From Aphanomyces cochlioides (lineage: Eukaryota > Oomycota > Saprolegniomycetes > Saprolegniales > Verrucalvaceae): DNA of 64,000 nt. The position numbers and the translations under genes were made by a program. The DNA lies in the NCBI GenBank assembly GCA_019828595.1, contig JAHQRK010000001.1:4216001-4280000 (forward strand). Reading direction: 5' to 3'. Every line of letters starts with the position of its first letter. Positions within the stretch are counted from its first letter, which is position 1. Positions 33,975-45,201 of the stretch are shown here, piece by piece. Below the pieces are notes generated by a model. It was not told the DNA's origin and did not search any database. It saw nothing but the letters and a program-made list of their open reading frames with translations.

Positions 33975-34331
33975 TCATGTCGAGTCGGACGAATTGCAAC
34001 GGGAACTGTTGTCTTCACCTTCAGTGTGTCCTAGGTCAAGCGAGATTTCAGAAGCGGACGATTTAGCCCGTGCAATATCGCTCTCGAATGAATTCTCGAC
34101 TGGCGGCGCACGCACACTCAAATTGTCAAATCGATGCTGCAATGGAACTTTGGGCGAATTCGGGTCAATCGGTCGCCAGGAACTTCGGACTTCCATGACG
34201 CGGTCGATTGCTTTGATCGGATCCACGATCTTGAGCGGTTTTGATGTATCGGTGGATGCACAGAGACGCTTGGGCTGCGGCACGGCCATCGTTCGTCTCG
34301 CCTCTTCTTCGTCATGTCGTCGTCGACTCAT
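33975..34331 (-). CDS. Small basic/acidic hypothetical protein
   Basis: A 118-codon frame starting MSRRRHDEEEARRTMAVPQP. No known domain. The composition is biased: a basic start, a middle PLKIVDPIKAIDRVMEVRSS stretch, and an acidic Ser-rich end. It stops 24 bp from the stop of the preceding convergent gene, a spacing typical of real neighbours here. An upstream exon at 34476-34730 on the same strand is possible but not shown. Likely disordered. Confidence 0.4.
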   Translation of the reverse strand: MSRRRHDEEEARRTMAVPQPKRLCASTDTSKPLKIVDPIKAIDRVMEVRSSWRPIDPNSPKVPLQHRFDNLSVRAPPVENSFESDIARAKSSASEISLDLGHTEGEDNSSRCNSSDST

Positions 34332-34834
34332 TATCTTGAAGTGGGAAGTTTGGAGATACTTTGGCGCTTCTTGACAAAATCCATACAAATTCCAAGTCAT
34401 TTGATATCGCCAGGCAGGACGAACAAGATATGTTCTAGGTACACGACCATGCAAATTATTGCAAATTATTGCAAATTATTGCACATTGGCATTTATTCGC
34501 GTTGAAGTACGCCGCATGGAGATGCGTCGCCCAGTGTAAGTAAGTGGACGGACCCACAGCTGACAATCACTGAAGGGGCTTTTGGAGAGACTTTGCCGCT
34601 TGCCCGTTGACTTGAAGGCTTTCGATTCAGGAACAAGAGCGACTTTAAGCGACGTTTCGAGAAAGTACTTCCCACGAAACTCTTTATGGATAGCACAAGC
34701 AATAGCGTGCGACCAAACCAGGGAGCTCAAGAAACATGTAGCCGATGACGTTCGTCGTCCAAGGTATCACCCTTATGACGAGGGCAACGACATCTCCTCG
34801 ATCCAAGTTTGAATCCGTTTGACCTGCCGCCCTT

Positions 34835-35580
34835 CAGGAGGCACTTGATGAAATCCAGCTCGAACCAGTTGACGGTCAACAGACGATCCAACAAGAGGTA
34901 AAATGGGTTCGTAATCTCTTGTGCATGGCCCTTGAGGCCAAATCGATTGAAGAGAACTCAAGAGCGATGTACAAAGCAGTCTTTGAAGGGACGTTGTCAG
35001 TCTTCCGAACACGGGCCTCATGGCTCGCTCATCGTGTTCGAGGCATCATGGCAGTCTTTGTCGACATTGTATTTGACCACGTTGCCCAGGAATGCATGTG
35101 TCTCAAAGGTGAAATTGGCCAAAAATGCGTCCAAGCACAACATGGAAGATGTCATAGAGGCGAATTAGAACTCACAGACTGCTTGAAGTTCTCGAAGCTT
35201 ACCACCGCCAAGCTCTCGATACGGTGCTGCATGTTTACCAGTGGACTACAGGCTCCGAATTGATGACCATCGACAGACCGTCACGACTGTTGAAGTCGAC
35301 GCCAACAGCTCAAGAAATAGTGATAAATACGACCATGCCAGATGGAACTCGAGTCGAATGGCAGGGTTATCTCGAGACTCTGTTAAAGACGCGTGAGTTC
35401 TTCGACTCCAAAAGAAGCTCGCGGGCAATGTTCTCTCGCGCGAAGTCCTTCGAACACTCTGACAGTTTGTAGAGACGGACATGCTTAAGACGTTGGTCGC
35501 ATCCCAAGACGAAATGGTCTGTGCAACATGCGAATCATTAGGGATTACCCTCGAGGGGACTCTCCCATCTCTTCTGCGTC
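34835..35580 (+). pseudogene. Dynamin-like GTPase, C-terminal fragment
   Basis: A broken paralogue of the gene at 36027-37985, in inverted orientation. It begins in the stalk region, ALDEIQLEPVDGQQTIQQEV, and continues WVRNLLCMALEAKSIEENSR, LSVFRTRASWLAHRVRGIM and later RVEWQGYLETLLKTREFFDS. Frame shifts lie near 35120-35180 and 35420-35490. The GTPase domain is absent. An intron in the same place as in the full copy is visible near 35244-35279. Confidence 0.7.
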
Positions 35581-36026
35581 TCGAAGTCTGGTCTCTCTCG
35601 GCGTTTGTTTCACATGGACTCGTATTATTGCGATAGAGTTGCAAGACGTACAACATCCAAAATATTGCACAAATGTCCTTTCACACGTTCCAAATGTCAT
35701 CTACCTGACGAAATGTTTTGGCCGACTCGTTATCATTCGGCGGACGTTTTTTTCTTTGCTGGATATGGAGAAGAGCGAAGAGACGACGAGAAATGCCAAA
35801 GACCCAACGACGTGTGCTGCAGAGTACGTGGTCCTACGTCGTTTCCAAGTCTACTTATACACAATTCTCTGATGATAGAGCTAGTCGTGCGACTTGAGAT
35901 GATGTGATTCCATGGCAGAACGACCAGAAAACACGCTGGCAGACATTTCAAGTGTGTCATGTTAATTAGCCAGACCAGCAATGCGACGTACGCCTCCAAC
36001 CCCAAAATCAAGAGAAAGCATCGAGC

Positions 36027-37985
36027 TTAGAGTCGCACTAGGGACTGAAGAGTCGTCTCGAGGCTAGCTTCACGAGCAAGAATACGCTTTCGTCGGCTTG
36101 CAATTGCCAACGATTCGCGCGTCGCCGAGATCATTTCGTCTTGACTGGCAATTAACGTCTTGAGCGTATCCGTCTCAACAAACTGCCGAAGCATTCGAAG
36201 GACTTCCCGCTGGAGAACATCGCCCACGAGCTTCTTCTGGACGTCCAGGAACCCGCGCGTCTCAAACACACTCTCGAGATAGCCCTGCCATTCGACGCGG
36301 TTTTCATCCGACATGGCTGCTAGCATTGCTTGTTCTTCATCGGTTGGCGTCGACTCTTCGTGTAGTGTGTCTACACTCTTCGTGTAGTGTGTCTACATCT
36401 GTGGTCATCAAGTCGACGCCAGTATTTTACTGAAAAATGTGCTCCACCGTGTCCAGGGCTTGGCGGCGGTTGGTTTCCAAGACGTCGAGCATTTTTTGCG
36501 TTCCAATGCGACGCATGGCATCTTCCAAGCTCTGTTTCGAGGACTCTTTGGCTCGTTTTCCCGTCGAAATACATTCTCGAGCGACATAGTCAAAGATATC
36601 GTCGACAAATGCTACCATGAGACCGCGGACATGATGAGCAAACCACGTCGCCCACCGCTGGAGGATCGGTAGTTTTCCTTCAAAGACTGCATTGATCATC
36701 CCTCTCGAGCTGCTCTCAATTGCCTTGGCTTCAATCGCCATCACAAAGAGGTTCTTGATCCATTCCGTCTCCTTTGTGCTTGTGTCGTCTCCTTCGAGCG
36801 GACCGAGGTTGATGCCATCGAGGGCTTCCTGCACGCCAGCTTGTTTAACGATCGAACCGAGTGGAGCCATCTCGATGGCATGAATCTCCTCAGCCAGGGC
36901 TTCAAACTTGGATCGCAGAGATGGCAATTGGCTCTCCAAACGTTGTTTCGTTGCATTCGTCATTGAGGTAATTCCTCGGACGACAACCGTCGTCGGCTGC
37001 ATGGGAACGCGTCCAATCTTTGTCAGCTCATCTTGGCATTTCCGCAGTTCTCTCTCGAGAAGTTTGCGCATCTCGGGCACTTTGGCTCGCGTATGGTCTA
37101 GCATTCGCTCCTCCAAATGTTGGGTCAACGCATCGATTCCGACATGAACGTGGTCGAGTTGCAGGTCATCGAGCCAGACGCGAACGTGCGACAAGGCGTT
37201 GGTTTCATCAAGCGCACTGTCAGCCGATCCTTGGACGACGAAGCATTGCGGCGGCGAATCGACCGTCTTGTCCGTGGCGATCTTTTGAATGCGTCGGAGG
37301 AGCTCGGCTTTGTTGGGGACCAAATCCGCTTTGGTGAAAATGTAGATGGTGCGTTGGCGCATGGGATCCGCGTCATGAACGACTCGCCACGTCGAGACTG
37401 TGTCGCTGTCTTGATTCAAGGGGACGACATGCAACACCAGGGCCATGTCACTCGCAATGCGATTCGCAATGAGCGTCGTCACCACTTCTTGGAGGTGGTC
37501 CGTCTCGAGAAGAAGACGCCAGGCAAGTCAATCAACGTGACTTCAGGACATTCGGGCGACTGTAGCTCCACCTTGACGTAGCCAAGACACTCAAACTCTT
37601 TGCCACCAAGGATCGTAGTTTGAGCCTCCAAGAGTAATCGCGCCGTGTCTTCTCCAGAGAATTCCACGTCCCCTGCGAGGATCTTGATGGTCGATTCAAT
37701 CGCGTCATGGCATCGACGCATGGAGAGTTCGATGGCCACACGTGTACAGACTTCACTGTCTTGCGGGAATGGAATCCCCGAGATGCGACGAAGGACGGCC
37801 GATTTGCCCACAGACTGCATGCCCACGACGACAAACGAAGGGACAGTTTGGGCCAAGTCGTCTTGACCAGACAGATCCGCGCGAGCGCGATCCATGGCAT
37901 CGAGAAGCTTACGGGAGTCGGGCGTTGCAAACATATTGGAGTATGACACACCTTTGAGATTGGGAAATGCTTCTTCAATTGACAA
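36027..37985 (-). CDS. Dynamin-superfamily GTPase (Mx/DRP-like), one frame break
   Basis: The G domain has the P loop VVVGMQSVGKSAVLRRI, the G3 motif TLIDLPG and the G4 motif TKAD, followed by the helical bundle/stalk and a GED-like end (ARESLAIASRRKRIL is seen as ATRESLAIASRRKRILARE). DLPGVFF is followed by a one-base shift at about 37505 before LETDHLQEVVTTLIANRIAS; no intron can explain it. A short intron near 36435-36380 joins EHIF to the last exon; a 22-bp tandem duplication (about 36351-36394) covers its acceptor. The start is uncertain: no ATG precedes residue MFATPDSRKLL (37934) in this frame. Such proteins remodel membranes by GTP hydrolysis. It may be functional if the shift is an assembly error. 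Confidence 0.7.
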
Positions 37986-38808
37986 GACAGAAGAGAATGG
38001 TCAGTATCTGGGTTGCTGATGTGTGCGGTGGTGTGGTTAAGCCATGCTCCGCCACGGCACAGGCTTGTTCTCTGAACAGCCGAGTGTCTGCCGCCAGTGA
38101 ATTGCATGTTGAAGCCACTTCAAGACCAAGACTCAACGACCAAGGCTCAGCCGAGAAGATTGCCGTACGGTCGGTGAGAAGACAATCAAGAGTTCAACAA
38201 GTCAAGAGAAGATGAGATTTAGATCTTCGTCTGTGTTTTGCTAGCTACGGCGCAAGTCAATCAAGTGCATATTCACGGGAGGCGGCACTCCCCTATCTGG
38301 GTGTTTGAGTGACGAACGCGGTGGTTTCAGGGAAACAGCACAGTTGCTCATCTTATGCGTGTGAGACCATTCTCTTCGCCCTGTCTGTGTGTTGAGCTGT
38401 CTCTGAATAGAAGACGCAATTTCGCCATTGTCAACACACTCCTCAGGACACTTGGTCGCGCTGCTCCCAATCCTATCCTTGACTTTGTCATGGACTCAAT
38501 AGAACGAGCTCCATAGAGCTGCTCTTAAAGCAAGGCAATGAGAGGCCATTGATGTATGCACCCATGTCCAAACCTGTGGTCTTCGTGCACTGTCGCCTTC
38601 TATCGACATTGGGCTCATGGCCATCGAAAGGACAAAGGCGACGCTGGCAGGTTCACCATCTCACAGTCATTCACGGGTTGAGTATATCACATGTCTGAAA
38701 TGTCCTATTAACTTCACATGTTTCAAATGTCCTCTTGTTGTTGAACACAACTAATCCGGATAATGAAACATTTTATCCGTACGATATCTTTGATGTGTCA
38801 TTTTGTCA
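37986..38808. other. Intergenic region between dynamin-like and OGT-like genes
   Basis: No gene supported. It must contain both promoters. An ATCCGG-type motif lies at 38756-38763, about 50 bp before the OGT-like ATG. Two direct copies of TCACATGT..AAATGTCCT lie at about 38687 and 38715; a similar sequence is part of the foldback at 45656. Confidence 0.45.
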
Positions 38809-41800
38809 ATGCGTGGAAAGTATGGTCTCGGCGTGCTTGCGCTGGCATCAGTATGGCTTGGACAAAGCCTCCACAGTCGAGCTGCGTCGATCCAAGAGCC
38901 AACGGTGCCGTCGTTCCATCGACCTCTCCTGGAAATTCTCGTCCCGAAAAATGGCCAAGTGATTGAGGCATCGGAAGTGGACATTCAAATCATCGTGCGT
39001 GACTTCATGATGCCGACCCCACTCCGCGATTCCAAAGTCTGTGTGGGCATGAATGACAATGTTATTGCAAATTCCATGGGAAAAGAGGGATCTGTCGTCG
39101 AGACGTGCTTTGACCAGACCGACAACAAGATTTTTCATGCCACGGGTCTCCTTCCAGGGAGCTCCTACACTGTGCGCGTCGAGCTTGTGGAACGAGGAAA
39201 TGTCATGGCCATATCGATGCGCTACTTCCGCGTTGCTGCAATTGCAATTCCAGGATACGACGCCAACGTAACGATCTCAGCGGCACTGCAACATGCGATC
39301 GCTTTGCATCAAAATCGAGATACCGACAGTGCCTCCAGCATCTACCGCAACATACTAGCGGCAAGTCCTGGCCATGGCCATGCATTACACCTGCTTGGTC
39401 TTGTCTTTTACCAAAGCGGCAATCCAATCGAGGCGATATCGTACATTGAGCAAGCACTCTGGGGCAATTCGTCGTTTGAAGAATTCCACAACTCGATGGG
39501 GCTTTGCCTCAAGGACTTGGGGCGGACTGCGGAGGCGCAAGCTCATTTTGAAAAAGCGCTGAAGCTTCGTCCATCGTTTCTCGAAGCGCGATTCAACTTG
39601 GGCACACTTTGGCAAGCTGCAGGTCAATACGACCAAGCGATCAATACATTTGTCGGACTCGTGGCTCTCATCAAGCAAGGAAACGTCGGATCTCTCCCGG
39701 AGAGCGTCCAGCAAGATGTGTTTGCTCGACTCTGCAATACTTACCGCGGCATGGAGAAATACAGCCTTGCCCTTTCGTGCTATAACGACGCCATGACCGT
39801 CTGGCCAGATCATCCCACATTTCGCAACGAGCGTGGTAATCTCTACATGATTGTACGCTCTTCAGCAGCTCAAAGCTCAATGCCCTCACTTGGCTTAGGT
39901 CGGAGACTTGGATGGAGCTCGAGACGATTACAAAGTTGCGACAGAGTCTGGCAATCTCATAGCTCATGTACGTTCATGCAGCATCAGAGCGACGGGATGA
40001 TCTCATTGACGTTGTAGCTAAACATGGCTGTCGTATTGGAAACCCTCGGGGAAACCCAGCAGAGCATTGATGCATTTACAAAGGTAGGAAGATGGTTTTC
40101 CTGTCTTGAGGGCATTCACTGTCGTAGCTTGTCATGCAGACAGCAAAGATACATCAACCATACGGCCATATCATTATCCTGCAAACTGGTATCTGTCATC
40201 GAATCCTGCCGGCAACTGACGCGATGCTCGATGGATTTCGTCTGTCGATGGAATCTCGCATTGATGCCATGATGACGCTAAGTACATTCTTCTTACCATC
40301 TTCATGGTGGTGCTAATGAACGCTAGCAACGGCCATGACGGACAACACGGATCCAGTCGTGAATGGGTTTTCTACAGCCGTCAATTTGATCGCACATCCA
40401 CGCAACAACAAGGTCATCAAGCAAAAGCTAGGGCGATTGTACGAAGCTTTCTGTCCGGCCCTCAAGACGGCATCCTTTTTAACAAGGGACGCTGTCGTAG
40501 CCGCTCCGCGTGTCGCTCCAGTGTCGCCAAAATGGGTGAGCTACATGAACTCATGGTCGTTGTCAATGATAAATCCATCGAGTAGGCCGGAGTGGAGCTG
40601 CCACCGTCGCGTCCACGCATTGGATTCGTGGCCAAGCACTGGGACACTCAGCATCTAGGTCGTGTCATGCACGACCTCCTCGTGCAGCTCAATGCCATGC
40701 AGTTTGAGATCTTTGTGTTTGCCGTGAGTCCGTCCAGACCATCGTCACCAGTTCTAGCTGACCTTGAGCAAAGCATGGAGCATGTAAGAAGCACTGTCAT
40801 GGATGCATGACGGAGCTTTTCTGCCTAGTTTGTAGTGCTCCCATTCGACACGAGTAAATCTTCTGCTGAAGTGCGAGCGCGCAATCTGGACGTACTTGTA
40901 TTCCCCGAGGTGGGTGCTCTCGAACACGATGAAATCGACTGCAAACTTGTAGCTGGGGATGGACAAAGTTACGTTCTTCCTCGCGTTTGCCAAGCTAGCT
41001 CCGGTCCAAGCTGTGTGGTATGGCAGTCCGGACACGAGTGGCGTTCCTGCGATCGACTACTACATCACGTCCGAGTTTGAAAGTACCGGCCATGAGGAGC
41101 ACTACACGGAGCAACCCTTCCCCCTCAAGTACATCACCGACATTGGATCTCACGGCGAATAATGTCTTCATAGGGGCATGGGAATTTACATGAACATGCC
41201 AAACATTTCCCAGCCAAGCGACGACATTCGCGCATCGCTGGCTACACAATTTGCACTCCCAGAATCGTTCCACATGTTCCTTGTCATCGAGCCGCTCATG
41301 CTGTTGCACACTGACATGGACGTCGCGATCACTCGAATCCTTCGACGTGATCGTCTCGGTCATGTATTCTTCCTCAGCTACACCAAGGGAGCGCAGCACT
41401 GGCAGCGTCAATTCCACGACCGACTCAAGCTACAAAAGAAACTCAACGTTTCTCGAGTGCATTACATCATTGATCTTGAGCACGACAAAGACCTGGGTCC
41501 ACTCGTCCAGGCCGCCGACGTTGTGCTGACAAGTCTGCACGCCAATAAATATTATGCATCGCTTCTTGTAGGTTGCTTCAATCCAAGCGAATGACTGATC
41601 GCGATGTCTAGGCCATTGCTGCGGGAGTGCCATTTGTCACTGTGCCAGGAGATCTCTGGCGTACGCGCATTCCATTTGGCTTTCTTCAGCAATTGGGGAT
41701 CCAGGAATGCGTCGCGAATTCGACCTCTGAATATGCCCGCATCGCAGTGCGTTTGACGCAGGACCAGTCTTTTCGAGCCCAAGTCGTCCAAAAAATTGTC

Positions 41801-41929
41801 GACAATCGCCATCGAGTGTTCCAGGACAAGCAAGCTGTGACAGAGTGGACAAGATTCCTTCAAATGGCGATCACGGAAGCTCGAAAGAGACGCAAAGCTC
41901 ACGAATCACCGTCGGTTGCGCTGTCATGA
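38809..41929 (+). CDS. TPR/O-GlcNAc-transferase-like glycosyltransferase (GT41) with signal peptide
   Basis: Ten exons give one chain of about 870 residues. The ATG at 38809 opens a signal peptide or anchor, MRGKYGLGVLALASVWLGQS. A beta-sandwich-like region follows, then TPR repeats (SYIEQALWGNSSFEEFHNSM, AQAHFEKALKLRPSFLEARF). The catalytic half has PRIGFVAKHWDTQHLGRVMH, DVLVFPELGMDKVTFFLAFA, KLAPVQAVWYGSPDTSGVPA and IDYYITSEFE, and ends AAGVPFVTVPGDLWRTRIPF: the Glyco_transf_41/OGT fold. Nine introns (for example GTGGGT...TTGTAG near 40911-40951) restore the frame exactly. OGT proper acts in nucleus and cytosol, whereas this one should enter the secretory path. Acceptor and sugar are unknown. 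Confidence 0.85.
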
Positions 41930-42230
41930 CTCTTGCCGACGTGATTTTTCAGCTCATATGCACGATCGAGGTTGAAAGTAAGGTGTCGAGGAACGCTTTC
42001 TTTTTGTTCTCCTGTGAGTGGTGGAGGACGACTATCTCGTTGCCATTTCATAACCTATAAACTGGCATGGACTTTGAATTGCGTACAATTGATCTTTCTT
42101 GTCCCATCCAAAAGCTTAGACTCGAGTCAATAACGCTCCATTTCACATGAAGTGGCAGAGTGGACCTCGCTCATTTAAATGGCGTCAATGACTCGTATGG
42201 CATCATGGTAGACGTTCATTTGACACAACA

Positions 42231-43464
42231 TTAATGTTCAATACTGTTGATCTTTTCGAAGGCGAGCATGAGTGCTTGCGTTCCCAACTTGGGGCCATTG
42301 GGAAGAGCCTAGATTGAAAAGTTACATAGTGCACCATCAGAAAACATGAAATTACCTGGACGGCCAAGTAGAGTTAGTTTGCCAAGGCCAAACCAGGCAA
42401 CGAGAGTCCCATTCTACAATTTCGTCATAACTTTACACACGAAAATACGCACGCTTGCGATTCTTTGAGTGCAATGCCCATGTCCTTGATGAAGTGTTCA
42501 ACCATGAAGCCAGGCTTGAAATCACGCTTAGCAATGCGTGGACCCATGTTGTTGATGGACCACGAGCCCGCAGCACCAGCACCAACGGCCGCGATCGCTT
42601 CGTTGAGGTCCAAACCACTCTTGAGGCGTACAAAAGACCTTCGACGACACCAATCATGTTGGTGGCAATCAAAATCTAGGAAAGGAGTATGAATATGTTA
42701 GCGATATAATATAAAATACCTGGTTCACCATCTTGGTGTGTTGTCCAGCGCCTGGACCACCCATGTGACGAATGCTTTTGCCCATGACTTCGAAGAGTGG
42801 CATGACAGTTGCCAAAGCCGAGGCCTCACCGCCGACCATAATGGACAAACGAGCTTCTCGGGCGCCAACATCTCCACCAGACACAGGGGCTAAAATTTTC
42901 AGTGATTGGAATGTTTGAAAAGTAACATTCTACCATCAATTGTGAAAACGTTCTTGGATTTAGCAGCTTCGAAAATTTCCTTGGCAAGGGCAGGTTCGCA
43001 CGTTGTCATGTCAACGATGATACCACCAGAGCGGATCGTGGAGAGGACACCATTCTCGCCCAAAATCACCTAAAAATCCAAAATCTTGAGTCATTACTTG
43101 AAGTTCAAGCGATTTTTACCTCGCGGACGTCTTTAGGGTACCCCACGATCGTGAAGACGACATCTACGTCGAACGTTACACTCAACCCGCGCGAGATGCG
43201 TTGTCTCACCTGCGTCTTTGGCGGCTTCAGCTGGCGTATGGGCCAATTTCGCGCCTTTCTGGACGAGTGGGTCGAATTTGCTCGCGGTGCGGCTGTACAC
43301 AGTCACCGTATAGCCGGCATTCTATACGGCGTTAGCGATAATCCACAGAATAGCGCATAGATTACCAAGATGTGCTCGCACATGCTCTTTCCCACGATGC
43401 CAATGCCAATGAACCCAACGTGCAATTTGCTGATCCTTCTTGGTGGTGAATTCCAAAATGTCAT
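42231..43464 (-). CDS. Beta-hydroxyacid dehydrogenase (3-hydroxyisobutyrate dehydrogenase/glyoxylate reductase type)
   Basis: NAD(P)-dependent dehydrogenase in about seven exons. The Rossmann motif is [14 protein letters not shown]. The substrate loop is [20 protein letters not shown] and the catalytic Lys lies in [11 protein letters not shown]. The C-terminal helical domain reads [20 protein letters not shown] and [15 protein letters not shown]. It ends [14 protein letters not shown] at the TAA at 42231. Which hydroxyacid is used (hydroxyisobutyrate, glyoxylate, succinic semialdehyde) cannot be told. It is divergent from the ASCH-2OG gene, sharing a 189-bp promoter region, and convergent with the OGT-like gene. 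Confidence 0.85.
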
Positions 43465-43653
43465 GGTGGTGAAATCATCCGGATAAATGACCCAAACCAA
43501 GTCGTATCCGGATGACATTAGAGTTTATCCGGTGATTATGTAAACGTTTCGGATAATTCTCAATTATCCGGAATGTTTCGTTGACCGTATCCGGATGTTG
43601 CACCTCCCATGTCAATGCAGAAAGACGCACGGTGCTCAAGTGGCTGGTGAACG
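43465..43653. promoter_or_regulatory. Bidirectional promoter with repeated ATCCGG motif
   Basis: The 189 bp between two divergent ATGs hold ATCCGGAT at about 43477, 43506 and 43590 and TTATCCGG at about 43527 and 43564. The same motif lies near the starts of the OGT-like and TBC1D22-like genes. A shared transcription-factor site is inferred. Confidence 0.45.
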
Positions 43654-45195
43654 ATGCTAAGTGTGCTCTTGGAATGCCAAGCGCCGTATACCGAGTACAT
43701 TCTATCAGGGCGCAAAAAGATTGAAACGCGGAGATACCCATTTCCGCCTCATTTGGTCGGCAAACCGATCTGGCTGCTGGAAACTCCCGCGGGAACTGTT
43801 GGGCAATCCGCGCTACCCAACCTCGTCGAGCTCGCATTGTATCCGCAAGTGCGCATTCTCGGTAGCATTGTCGTGTCCGAATCATTTCAGTACAAGAGTC
43901 GAGACGAGTGGGATCGCGATCAAGAGCTGCATTGCGTGCCGCAAGAATCAGGATATGCGTTCCAAGCTGGCCAAGGCGAATGGTACGGCTGGGTCGTCTC
44001 CTCCGCAACAACGCTTGCATCGCCTGCTGTGACGCATATTTCACGAAGCTACCGGTCGTTCTTCCTTCCTGTCTTACCCGTCCCGACTGTTGATATTTCC
44101 GATCCAGATTCACATGGAGTGCTCGATGCGATTGCCAAACAATGCCAAACACTGGGCTTTCTACGAGTGTCATGGGAAACGTTTCCATCCGACATTGTTT
44201 CGCGGGCCCACGATGCCATGCATCGTTTCTTCGAGCTGGATCTCGCTGCGAAGGAGTCTGTTTCCAAGGCGAATCTCGTCAAGACCAATGATTCGTATTG
44301 CCCGACGGGATATCGCGGCATCAAAGGCATGTACAATGGCGAAGGTCGTGAATCGTGGTCTTGCATTCGTCCAGATTACATTCCAGGCGCCGATACGTTC
44401 AACACTCGATTCTATGCCAATGGTAAGAAATATTTCGCTCAAGCACCAGATCCACAGGTTCTCTGGCCTCCTGAAGAGCTCGTTCCTGGCTTTCGAGACG
44501 CCTTGACGGCGTACTACGCCGCTGTGGAAGATCTTGGCCACGTCCTCTTTCGCATCTTTGCTCGCATTCTCCAACTTCCCGACCCGGACGCTTTACTCCA
44601 CCTCTCCCGTCGTCATGCAAGCAGTTTGAACGTTTCGCATCTCAAACCAGCGGAAGATCGCCAAGACAGCACAGTAGTGCTCGCTCCCCACGCGGATATT
44701 ACATGCTTTACCATCTTGAGCCACGATACAACGTCAGGAGCATCGGGCACAGCGTGCCTTGAAGTTTTGAATCCCGCTCGTGGCTCCCTAGACGATCCTC
44801 ACACTGTGGCGTGGCTTGGACTTGCTGATGATGCGTCAGGACAGCCTTCTTTCCTCGTCAACGTCGGCCAAATCATGGAGCGATGGTCGAACGGTAGTCT
44901 CAAAGCCACGCTGCATCGAGTCGTCAAGCCCATCCATGAATCCACACTACAGAAACGTCGTCAAGCCATGGTCTTTTTCCAAGTCGCAGACTACGATGCC
45001 CTCTTGGAGCCGATGGTTCCAGGCAGCGGAGAGCGAGCATGGACACCAGAGCGAATGGGCGACTACACGGAATCGCGCTTTGCCCCTGTCGCTCAGAGCC
45101 GCACCACGATCGAATCGGCGCTCGCGTATGCAAACTACAACAAGGACGTGATGTCGCACGACGAGTACATCCAACTCGCAACATTGCATGCTTAA
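43654..45195 (+). CDS. ASCH/PUA-like domain fused to a 2OG-Fe(II) oxygenase
   Basis: One uninterrupted 513-codon frame. Residues about 1-135 look like an ASCH-type PUA fold, an RNA- or nucleotide-binding module: YILSGRKKIETRRYPFPPHL, VRILGSIVVSESFQY and GEWYGWVVSSATTL. From about 150 follows an isopenicillin-N-synthase-like 2-oxoglutarate oxygenase: VPTVDISDPDSHGVLDAIAK, GYRGIKGMYNGEGRESWSCI, the iron ligands H and D in APHADITCFTIL, the distal H in KATLHRVVKP, and RRQAMVFFQ with the 2OG-binding Arg. All three metal ligands are present, so it should be active. Substrate is unknown. No intron or signal peptide is seen. Confidence 0.8.
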   Translation: MLSVLLECQAPYTEYILSGRKKIETRRYPFPPHLVGKPIWLLETPAGTVGQSALPNLVELALYPQVRILGSIVVSESFQYKSRDEWDRDQELHCVPQESGYAFQAGQGEWYGWVVSSATTLASPAVTHISRSYRSFFLPVLPVPTVDISDPDSHGVLDAIAKQCQTLGFLRVSWETFPSDIVSRAHDAMHRFFELDLAAKESVSKANLVKTNDSYCPTGYRGIKGMYNGEGRESWSCIRPDYIPGADTFNTRFYANGKKYFAQAPDPQVLWPPEELVPGFRDALTAYYAAVEDLGHVLFRIFARILQLPDPDALLHLSRRHASSLNVSHLKPAEDRQDSTVVLAPHADITCFTILSHDTTSGASGTACLEVLNPARGSLDDPHTVAWLGLADDASGQPSFLVNVGQIMERWSNGSLKATLHRVVKPIHESTLQKRRQAMVFFQVADYDALLEPMVPGSGERAWTPERMGDYTESRFAPVAQSRTTIESALAYANYNKDVMSHDEYIQLATLHA

Positions 45196-45201
45196 ATACG
45201 A

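Noticed and set aside
34476..34730. 84-codon minus-strand frame (SLVWSHAIACAIHKEFRGKY...)
   Set aside because: It reads plausibly and could be an upstream exon of the 33975-34331 gene, but no splice pair or family supports it.
37986..38380. Short inverted match GAAGAGAATGGTC / GACCATTCTCTTC between 37990 and 38370
   Set aside because: Only 13 bp over almost 400 bp; no element structure or duplication around it.
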